From positions 1 to 20,802 of the IMG/VR virus record IMGVR_UViG_3300001450_000258: a DNA stretch of 20,802 bases. One strand, 5' to 3'. How positions within the stretch are numbered: position 1 is the first letter of the stretch; the number at the start of each line of letters is the position of its first letter. Source of the DNA: a virus. The notes under the pieces are model-generated. The model was not told the DNA's origin. It saw only the letters and a list, made by a program, of their open reading frames with translations, and did not search any database. The translations under genes and the position numbers were made by a program. This document shows positions 1 through 6,116 of this stretch, one piece after another.

Positions 1-2270
1 GCTTTATTAGTATCTGATTCTGTGGCTCTTTGTAAAAGGTTCAATAGTTTATCCTTCCCCACCTGTTCATAATTAGGATTCATTAGTCCGTCAAACATGA
101 TACCTTGAAATATATTATACAAACTATCTCTAAATGTATCTGCTATGCTTCCAAACCCTGCCGTAGATTGGTCATCAAATTCTTCCCTTTCTCTTAGTCT
201 TTCTGAAAATTCCTCATCTGATTCATCTTCTTCCTGTTCTTCTTCTACACCTTGAGAACCCTGTTCTATCTTATTACCAATTTCATTAATCATTAAAGAA
301 AAACTATCAACAATTACTTCCAATCTTTCTTCATTAAGTGCCAATTGTTTCATAGTGTTTACGAACTGTTGCCTGTCATCTACAAGTTCACCAACATTAA
401 CCATAAATTCTACAAATGGTACATAACTCTCGTTAATTTCATTAATGTTAAAATCAATATTGTTAAAAGATTCTTCATCAAATGCTTCATCTTCATTTTC
501 ATCAGTAAAAATTTGAATAAAACCTAGCAATTTATTGAAATCACCAGATAAATTACTTTTAACTTGACTGTGCATTTTTCTCATTTGTTTAGTAAATGAC
601 GCATCATCTTTATCAAAAATTTCCCTAAGTTGTAAAATAGGTGTATTGGCTTTATCTCTTATCTGTCTCCCCTCTTCTTCAAAACTAATTGTTTTTGGGC
701 TAAATTTAACTACATTTTTTACCCTTGATTCTAACTTTCTAACTGATTCACCGTATTTTGCTGTATATGGGTTATATTCATTTGTTTCTAATTTATAACC
801 CTTTTTACCTTTTAGTGGACTTACTGTTAGATTTCCACTTGTTAATAATTGATTAAAATATTCTAATAAATCATCAGGACTTAAATAAATAGATTCACTT
901 TCACCTATATCATCTTCATCCCTTTGTTTAGGGCTAACCATTTTACGCTTCTTAGCCGCTTCGTAAATGCTTTCTATTTTACTAGTTAGCATATTGTCAA
1001 AATTAGCAAATTCTGGTAAAGAGCCAAAAATTTCTGCTTTCTTTTCTTGAATAAATGTTTCAACTGCATCCATAACAATGCGTTTTGCTTTACCTTGTAA
1101 TGACCTACTTCTCCCTTGACCACCGTATTCTATTAGTGTTACTAACAATCTATCCCATTCTTCTTGAGACATGGCTTCTAAATTAATTTCGACTGTATTT
1201 TTACCACTATAATCTTGAGCAGGGTCAAATCCAACATCACTAACACTTGCAATACCTTCACCCGTTAAAGATGTTTGAATTACCGAATCAGTTCCAAAAA
1301 TTTCTTGAGCCATTCTTCTAGCATTACCTTCACCTAAGGGTAAAAGTTGATTTTGAATAACAGTTATTTCTGTTGGTGAAATTTTCATACTAGCCATTGT
1401 TCTATAATTGTAAATACCTTCATCAACCTTTAACCCTGCTTCAGTTAATCTTCCCTCAACTGTACTTAAATTTTTTACATCAAACATTCCAGAAACATAA
1501 TTACCGATTACCATTTGCATATAATCAGAAACACCCTTAGATAATCCCCTAATTGCAATTGCTTTTTTCTCGTCTTCATCTTCAATCGTTTTAAGATAAT
1601 TTTTTATTTCTTCTTGAATTTGTTTGTCTGTCATAACTTCTGTATATACAGGTAACAATTCACCAAAGTATTCCACAAAGTCTTCGTTAAAAATATCAAA
1701 GAATGTAATAAAGTCAAGATTTGTTTTCCTCTCATCCATTAGGTCGCCTACTGTAAATTGTTTAATTTTAGAAGCCGATGAAGTTCTTGCGTTTTCTAAT
1801 TTATCCCCCACCCTTTTCATAACAATTATCATATCATCATGTTGTTTTGCATAGGACAAATGATTTCCTAATCTTTCTTTAGTTTTATCGTCAAAGTAAC
1901 CTTCTAATACTTCCTTCGCAGTTATTACATCTTCCCCCTCAGATTTAATACCTATCAAATCAACCAAACGTATATCGCTAATTTGCTTTAGCGCATCTTT
2001 GTTAATCTTGTCGAACTCTGAGTCATCGTAACCACCTACATTGTGATTCTTACTCAAAAATGTAACCATGTTCTTTAGGCTAAATTTGGTGGTTATTTTA
2101 TTAATTTTACTTTTAATGCTATCATTTATGGCAGATGCCTCATATATAATGTATGAAAGGATAGCATCTTTCGCTGATTCTACATTCCATGACTTTTTAA
2201 CTATGGCATCGCCTGTACCTGTTTTAATAGCCTCAGGAGTTATGTATGAAAATTCTGGTATATTAGTTAT
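1..2270 (-). CDS. Large unknown acidic protein, 3' end beyond the left edge; probable ATA start
   Basis: One reading frame stays open from about position 2285 to the left edge, giving at least 756 codons with no stop. The product is unknown. It is charged and mostly helical in appearance, with few cysteines, and near the truncated end it has a very acidic stretch of Glu/Asp after an EIGNKIEQG segment, which suggests a flexible linker. The start is odd. There is no in-frame ATG, GTG or TTG before an ATG at 2068, yet the preceding 200 bases look coding (ITNIPEFSYITPEAIKTG at the start). A good Shine-Dalgarno, GGGGGTG at 2282-2276, lies five bases before an ATA codon at 2270, the same spacing that other genes here use. 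I therefore place the start there. The alternative is ATG 2068 with a weak ribosome site. The gene follows the small head proteins, so a structural or neck/tail role is possible, but nothing in the sequence proves one. Confidence 0.72.
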   Translation of the reverse strand, partial: MTNIPEFSYITPEAIKTGTGDAIVKKSWNVESAKDAILSYIIYEASAINDSIKSKINKITTKFSLKNMVTFLSKNHNVGGYDDSEFDKINKDALKQISDIRLVDLIGIKSEGEDVITAKEVLEGYFDDKTKERLGNHLSYAKQHDDMIIVMKRVGDKLENARTSSASKIKQFTVGDLMDERKTNLDFITFFDIFNEDFVEYFGELLPVYTEVMTDKQIQEEIKNYLKTIEDEDEKKAIAIRGLSKGVSDYMQMVIGNYVSGMFDVKNLSTVEGRLTEAGLKVDEGIYNYRTMASMKISPTEITVIQNQLLPLGEGNARRMAQEIFGTDSVIQTSLTGEGIASVSDVGFDPAQDYSGKNTVEINLEAMSQEEWDRLLVTLIEYGGQGRSRSLQGKAKRIVMDAVETFIQEKKAEIFGSLPEFANFDNMLTSKIESIYEAAKKRKMVSPKQRDEDDIGESESIYLSPDDLLEYFNQLLTSGNLTVSPLKGKKGYKLETNEYNPYTAKYGESVRKLESRVKNVVKFSPKTISFEEEGRQIRDKANTPILQLREIFDKDDASFTKQMRKMHSQVKSNLSGDFNKLLGFIQIFTDENEDEAFDEESFNNIDFNINEINESYVPFVEFMVNVGELVDDRQQFVNTMKQLALNEERLEVIVDSFSLMINEIGNKIEQGSQGVEEEQEEDESDEEFSERLREREEFDDQSTAGFGSIADTFRDSLYNIFQGIMFDGLMNPNYEQVGKDKLLNLLQRATESDTNK

Positions 2271-2275
2271 ATTTA

Positions 2276-2282
2276 CACCCCC
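2276..2282 (-). promoter_or_regulatory. Shine-Dalgarno GGGGGTG before an ATA codon
   Basis: GGGGGTG on the minus strand overlaps the TAG stop of the upstream 157-aa gene and is followed after five bases by ATA at 2270-2268. It decides the start of the long left-edge gene, because no standard start codon lies within a usable distance. Confidence 0.5.
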
Positions 2283-2755
2283 TAATTAGTAAGGGCGTAA
2301 ATCTCTAGTGTTGTAAAATTATCAGCAATAATCTTTATTCCATTTCGACAAACAATACTTAGACCTCTAATTACATTAGATGTATTAGCAGCAATTATAA
2401 ATTTACCAATCTGGTTATCCCCATCAATAAATGTTAATAAACTTCCCACAGTATTACCACCTGTTGTACTAGCACTTAGTTCAAAATCTGTACCATTTGT
2501 GATAGATGCAATTTTAGCACCATCAGGTATTCCAGTACCAGTAACAAACATACCCACTTTCAAAAGTGTAGTATCTACTGTAACAATAGTGGGGTCGTTA
2601 TTATAATTACAAGGGAAAGCCAAGTTTGCCACCTTGCTATCGAATACATTTACCACAGATGCAGTAGCACCATTATGGTAAATAAATCCATCAAACTTTC
2701 CACCTATTGGGGAAACTTGAGTGTTCGCTGTTATTTTCGTTGAATTTATAGTCAT
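2282..2755 (-). CDS. Small virion protein with an inserted beta-rich domain (157 aa)
   Basis: The start is ATG with a GAGGATGAT ribosome site. Residues 1-43 and 111-157 together resemble the roughly 90-residue beta-sandwich proteins often coded just after phage capsid genes: GKFDGFIYHNGATASVVNVFD, then a KFIIAANTSNVIRGL strand pair and a terminal TLEIYALTN. Between them, residues 44-110 hold a separate Thr/Gly-rich module, VGMFVTGTGIPDGAKIASI, which is a pattern repeatedly seen in phage structural proteins. I infer a capsid decoration or minor head protein with a domain inserted in a surface loop. There is no signal peptide or membrane segment. The gene is third after the capsid gene, 46 bases downstream of the SAP-motif gene. 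The exact role is unknown. Confidence 0.8.
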   Translation of the reverse strand: MTINSTKITANTQVSPIGGKFDGFIYHNGATASVVNVFDSKVANLAFPCNYNNDPTIVTVDTTLLKVGMFVTGTGIPDGAKIASITNGTDFELSASTTGGNTVGSLLTFIDGDNQIGKFIIAANTSNVIRGLSIVCRNGIKIIADNFTTLEIYALTN

Positions 2756-2767
2756 ATTATCATCCTC

Positions 2768-2806
2768 TTAGTTAATGGCAAAGACTAGTAACTAATAAAA
2801 GTTACT
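2768..2806 (-). other. Two overlapping, mutually exclusive inverted repeats in a gene gap
   Basis: The 46-base gap between two small head genes holds TTAGTTA/TAACTAA arms (2768-2774 and 2789-2795). An overlapping AGTAAC/GTTACT pair (2787-2792 and 2801-2806) covers the upstream stop codon. They share bases 2789-2792, so only one stem can form. In the transcript the TTAGTTA stem ends right next to the ribosome site of the next gene. The stems are AT-rich and weak and could be chance; there is no T-tract typical of an intrinsic terminator. Confidence 0.25.
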
Positions 2807-3113
2807 CTTCTTCACTAAGTAAATCTATCAAGTTAGCCTTAGATTGAGACATTTTATAAGAAATACCTAGACTTCGGAGATGTGCTTGTAATTCTCTCTT
2901 AGTCATAGAATCTAAGTCGGGGAGTGGAGAGACTGTTTCATCGTTTTCCTCAACAATCTCTTCCACTTCCTCCACAACAGTTTCTTCCAAAATGGTAAAA
3001 CCGTTTCTTATAAAAATACCACGCATTTCTTCATCGGCATCAAATTCTTGATTACCTAGATAAGATATACCTAGAACTACTTTAGTTCCGCCAGTAGTAT
3101 TTTTTACCTTCAT
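2802..3113 (-). CDS. Small head-region protein with C-terminal SAP/HeH-like motif (103 aa)
   Basis: The start ATG follows a near-perfect GAGGTGAT ribosome site. Residues 1-43 form a small beta-like domain. Residues 44-66 are a Glu/Val-rich linker. Residues 70-99, with TKRELQAHLRSLGI and a later KANLIDLL, match the helix-extended-helix pattern of SAP/HeH domains, which bind nucleic acid or proteins. HeH motifs at the C-terminus of small proteins beside the capsid gene are known in phages, for example in head-completion or head-tail joining proteins. I infer such a role, or a DNA contact inside the head. The call for the motif is from pattern alone; the N-terminal domain is not recognised. Confidence 0.82.
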   Translation of the reverse strand: MKVKNTTGGTKVVLGISYLGNQEFDADEEMRGIFIRNGFTILEETVVEEVEEIVEENDETVSPLPDLDSMTKRELQAHLRSLGISYKMSQSKANLIDLLSEEE

Positions 3114-3122
3114 TATATCACC

Positions 3123-3719
3123 TCAAAGTAGTCCGTATGCTCTAACTCTAAATGTACCAATGTCTCCAGCAACAACCGCACCTGTTGAAAGTGTGGATGG
3201 TTCAAGAAGCAAATACTCACCAATAGTAGCGGAACTTGTACTGTTTTGTAAAGCACCCGTAGTTAAAAGTTTTGTATTTAGTTGAACCAAGTTGTTTTCC
3301 TGCGCCATAACTTCAATGTGGCTAAGTCGGGAAAGTCCCAAATCCGAAGCAACAAGTGTAAAGTTATTACCAACAATAGTAATTTCATCATCAGTAGCAT
3401 TAGTTCCAAGTGCTGAAATAACCATAGTGTCTGCACCGTCAATACTAACAATAGTAAATTCACCGTCATTTCCACCAGTAGCAGAAGAACCTAAAGTAAT
3501 TGTACTACCAACGGTGTATGTTGTTGAAGCATTAAGAGCAGTTCCACTTTTACGAAGAATCGTATTAGTAGCCGCAGTATAATCTACTGTTGTTGTTACC
3601 GAAGCAGTAGCACCCTTAGTTACATTAAGAATAAAATCAACATAGTAATAATGTCCTTGAACCTTTGGTGCAGTAGAACCTAGATGGTCTGCTATAAATG
3701 TAATTGCATTTAATCCCAT
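3123..3719 (-). CDS. Probable capsid decoration or minor head protein with inserted domain (198 aa)
   Basis: This gene lies directly after the capsid gene (10-base gap, ribosome site GAGGTG). It is Ser/Thr/Ala-rich and predicted beta-rich, with no cysteine. Residues 1-47 and 118-198 look like one shell: the central NNFTLVASDLGLSRLSHIEVM and a terminal GTFRVRAYGLL resemble decoration proteins found beside HK97-type capsid genes. Residues 48-117 look like an inserted Ig-like module, with VGSTITLGSSATGGNDGEFTI followed by IDGADTMVI, a pattern common in phage virion proteins. The position and composition support an outer-capsid role. The assignment is by pattern and context, not a confident family match. 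Confidence 0.82.
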   Translation of the reverse strand: MGLNAITFIADHLGSTAPKVQGHYYYVDFILNVTKGATASVTTTVDYTAATNTILRKSGTALNASTTYTVGSTITLGSSATGGNDGEFTIVSIDGADTMVISALGTNATDDEITIVGNNFTLVASDLGLSRLSHIEVMAQENNLVQLNTKLLTTGALQNSTSSATIGEYLLLEPSTLSTGAVVAGDIGTFRVRAYGLL

Positions 3720-3729
3720 TTAAAACACC

Positions 3730-4950
3730 TCATTGAAGGTCAATTATCTTGCCTTGTCCTCTAAAGTAAGTACATACAGTTTCAGCAACAGTTCGGTAAA
3801 GTCCACGATGTCCTAGTTTTCCATGTCCGAATACATCAGCATTAATTCCACCTTCAAAGTATTCAGTAGGCTTAAGTGTGCAAAGGAACAAATGGTCAGT
3901 ATCTAGAATTAGCATATCTGAAAGTCCTGCGCCACCATTTGGCATATCCTTAACTGGGATAATAGGAATATCGTGATATGTTGCAACACGGAATCCCATT
4001 TCTCGGCCAGAAACTCCCTTAATTCCCGAATGGGAAGGAACTACTTCTGTACGACCCATGAATCTTTCCTGTGCTTGAAGCAATTCTCCCAAAGTTTGAA
4101 TTGTATCATATCCAGTTAGAATAACCTTAGGGTCTCCGCCTCTTGCCATCAAACTGCGAAGTGCAGTATTTAGCAAATTAACTGTTAGGTTTCGGTCTGT
4201 TCCAGAATTAGAATCAACGTAAGATTCTAGGTATTCTGTTCCAGAAGATGCCCGTGTTTGTCCATACAAATCATTCTTATTTGCATAGTTACCCATAGCA
4301 TTTGTTTCAGCGTGTGTTGCGATAATCTTATACAAAGGTGTAAGAATATCATCTGCACCACTAAATCCAGAATGGTCAAGACCCTTACCCGCTACATCAG
4401 TCAAATCTTGCAATACCATAGCATTCATAACTTCTGCGTGTGTAATACCTACTTCTTCACGGTAATTAGAAATAAGGTCTCCAATACCATCATCAAGACC
4501 TGCCATCATTTGTGCGATTTCAGAAATCTCAAAAGTATGTGCAATTGTCTTAGGTGTTACAGTTAGAGTTGTGTAATCTGGCTTAACGTTAGTAATGCTA
4601 GAAAGTGCTGCGTTTTCAGCAGTACCGCCCAAATCATCAGCGTCAGAAACAGAGAAAGTATCTCCATTACCACCAATTGCTCGGCTCTTTAGCATTCTCC
4701 AACCGCTAGACTTCCAAGGTTTCTTAGGAAGCATTGAAAGTGCATTAATTTCACGGTTAATCATTGACCAAACTTTTTGCCCATATACAATATTGTATAG
4801 TTCAGTTGTTTGTAAATCTCCAGAAGCACCAGTTGAATAGTGCCGACCTTCAATACCTGAAGTTACGCCTGTTGATTTCAAAATGTTGTCGCTTCCTATA
4901 CCATAGGTCGCTCGCTCTAAGTCTCCGATTGTCTTAAAATATCCACTCAT
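3730..4950 (-). CDS. HK97-fold major capsid protein (406 aa)
   Basis: The protein forms the icosahedral shell. Evidence is its place immediately after the protease/scaffold gene, its length, which is typical of HK97-type capsids, and its layout. The N-terminal region (about 1-60) could be a delta-like or N-arm segment. A region at about 70-170 contains INALSMLPKKPWKSSGWRML, followed by the beta-rich P-domain-like DYTTLTVTPKTIAHTFEIS. A long helix follows, and a C-terminal A-domain has GDPKVILTGYDTIQTL, IPIIPVKDMP and LILDTDHLFLCTLKPTEYFEGG. The ribosome site GGGGGG lies in the last codons of the protease gene. I see no transmembrane segment or cross-linking signature that I can assign. Confidence in the class is high; the exact family is not assigned. 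Confidence 0.9.
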   Translation of the reverse strand: MSGYFKTIGDLERATYGIGSDNILKSTGVTSGIEGRHYSTGASGDLQTTELYNIVYGQKVWSMINREINALSMLPKKPWKSSGWRMLKSRAIGGNGDTFSVSDADDLGGTAENAALSSITNVKPDYTTLTVTPKTIAHTFEISEIAQMMAGLDDGIGDLISNYREEVGITHAEVMNAMVLQDLTDVAGKGLDHSGFSGADDILTPLYKIIATHAETNAMGNYANKNDLYGQTRASSGTEYLESYVDSNSGTDRNLTVNLLNTALRSLMARGGDPKVILTGYDTIQTLGELLQAQERFMGRTEVVPSHSGIKGVSGREMGFRVATYHDIPIIPVKDMPNGGAGLSDMLILDTDHLFLCTLKPTEYFEGGINADVFGHGKLGHRGLYRTVAETVCTYFRGQGKIIDLQ

Positions 4951-4951
4951 A

Positions 4952-5530
4952 TTAGTTGCCCCCCTTTACACGGGAAAATTCTGCATGGGCTTCATCCCAT
5001 GACATATTAGCAATATCACCAATTGTTACGGTGCTTGCTTCTGTTTGTTGTGCCTTAGTAATAACATCACTTTCTAGAGACTTCTTAAGTTCTGAAAGTT
5101 CTGATGCCAAAGTACCAATTGCTGATTGTGCATCAAACTTAGCCTTAGCAGACTCAGCCTTTTCCACAACAAGTTCTTCTTGATAGCGAGATTCAAATTG
5201 GTGCTTAATTACCTCATATGCTCTCTCTTCTTCTTTTTCAGCCTTGAATGCTTCATATGCCTTTTCAATGTTACTTTGTGAAAGGTCAAGTGTTGTTACT
5301 TCATTTGCTTTCTTTTCAAAGTTATAATCGCCCATTTCGACGGTCTTTTCATCTTCATCATAATCAGCCTTTGTTGCTTCTTCTTCAACATCCTCCATTT
5401 GGATGTCGGCTTCTTCCTCAGGCATTGAATCCATAGTTTCCAGTTCTTCACCTTCTTCTTTTAGGATTGTGTCCTTAAGTTCTGCCATTACTTCGTTAAA
5501 CTCATTTAGTGCTTTTTCTATTTCGCTCAT
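4952..5530 (-). CDS. Nested scaffold protein from an internal start (192 aa)
   Basis: An in-frame ATG at codon 180 of the protease gene is preceded by AAAGGAGGA (5546-5538), one of the best ribosome sites in the window, seven bases away. It sits exactly where the protease domain ends and the acidic helical part begins (MSEIEKALNEFNEVMAEL). A separate scaffold made in excess from the same frame is the arrangement of lambda C/Nu3. Translation from this site is inferred, not shown. Confidence 0.6.
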   Translation of the reverse strand: MSEIEKALNEFNEVMAELKDTILKEEGEELETMDSMPEEEADIQMEDVEEEATKADYDEDEKTVEMGDYNFEKKANEVTTLDLSQSNIEKAYEAFKAEKEEERAYEVIKHQFESRYQEELVVEKAESAKAKFDAQSAIGTLASELSELKKSLESDVITKAQQTEASTVTIGDIANMSWDEAHAEFSRVKGGN

Positions 5531-6067
5531 ATTTTTGTCCTCCTTTACAATATTAAATTTGGCTTCGGGATTAATCCCTTCCTCACAAATGGTGATTTCA
5601 TGCAATTCAAGTTTATCAATTTCTTTATATGTTCCTGCATCGGAATCATACTTATTTGTCTTGTTTATCGCTTGTCCACCTATCGAGAAAGAACGAAGTT
5701 TGCCACGACGAATATCCCTCGCCACATCTTTCGCTTTCTCTATATCATTTCTTAATTTTATCACTACAAAAAAACCTGTATCATCAACGCCTGTTTTTAG
5801 GACTTTCCCATTGGAATCTGTATATTGGTCTACTACTTCTCCGACCTGCACATTGGAATGTGTAATCATTACATTCCTATATCTATCGTGCTTCATAAAT
5901 TTATCAGCGGCTTCTTTAATTGCCCCTAATGTAATCTTATCATTTTGCTTATCTACAACATCAACAGATGCGTAACCTGCAATTACTGTATTGTCATCCT
6001 CTTTTAGAATAACGAGTTCTCCACCACTATGAATATCATCTCCGAACATCGGTGTCATTAACTGCAT
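4952..6067 (-). CDS. Prohead protease (XkdF-like) fused to scaffold (371 aa)
   Basis: Residues 20-175 are a herpes/HK97-type serine maturation protease of the XkdF/S78 group. They contain AGYASVDVVDKQNDKI, the His motif NVMITHSN (H70), RGKLRSFSIGG with the likely nucleophile S128, and a later ELHEITICEEGINPEAKF typical of the domain end. Residues 180-371 are acidic and strongly helical (many Glu/Lys/Ala), as expected of a scaffold that is digested on maturation. There is no good ribosome site before ATG 6067, unlike all neighbours, but a TATA-like box lies about 27 bases upstream. A second start with a strong ribosome site lies inside at 5530. The downstream neighbour is the capsid gene. The protease cleaves scaffold, capsid and itself; this role is from family knowledge. 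Confidence 0.9.
   Translation of the reverse strand: MQLMTPMFGDDIHSGGELVILKEDDNTVIAGYASVDVVDKQNDKITLGAIKEAADKFMKHDRYRNVMITHSNVQVGEVVDQYTDSNGKVLKTGVDDTGFFVVIKLRNDIEKAKDVARDIRRGKLRSFSIGGQAINKTNKYDSDAGTYKEIDKLELHEITICEEGINPEAKFNIVKEDKNMSEIEKALNEFNEVMAELKDTILKEEGEELETMDSMPEEEADIQMEDVEEEATKADYDEDEKTVEMGDYNFEKKANEVTTLDLSQSNIEKAYEAFKAEKEEERAYEVIKHQFESRYQEELVVEKAESAKAKFDAQSAIGTLASELSELKKSLESDVITKAQQTEASTVTIGDIANMSWDEAHAEFSRVKGGN
5538..5546 (-). promoter_or_regulatory. Internal Shine-Dalgarno AAAGGAGGA for nested scaffold
   Basis: AAAGGAGGA on the minus strand lies seven bases before an in-frame ATG at 5530 within the protease/scaffold gene. It is stronger than anything before the full-length start, and marks the domain boundary. 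Confidence 0.65.
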
Positions 6068-6089
6068 GATACTATATTTGTATGTTCGA

Positions 6090-6098
6090 CTATATTAA
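6090..6098 (-). promoter_or_regulatory. Candidate archaeal TATA box, leaderless promoter of the protease gene
   Basis: The minus strand reads GAAAAGG then TTAATATAG in the roughly 50-base gap between ligase and protease genes. The box centre is 27 bases before ATG 6067, the distance expected if transcription begins at the ATG of a leaderless archaeal mRNA, and the purines just upstream could serve as a BRE. It coincides with the only gene start in the window without a Shine-Dalgarno. The AT-rich background makes chance matches easy. Confidence 0.4.
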
Positions 6099-6116
6099 CC
6101 TTTTCTGAAAAGTGTG

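Noticed and set aside
1624-2289. Plus-strand open frames at 1624-1854 and 2068-2289
   Set aside because: They lie opposite the long minus-strand gene, have no ribosome sites and low-complexity products; they are shadows.
3278-3475. Second minus-strand frame inside the 198-aa head gene
   Set aside because: It is leucine-rich with no ribosome site and is nested in a well-supported gene.
5403-5975. Plus-strand open frame of 190 codons opposite the protease gene
   Set aside because: The minus-strand frame has clear protease motifs, while this one is Ser/Leu/Phe-rich with no start signal.
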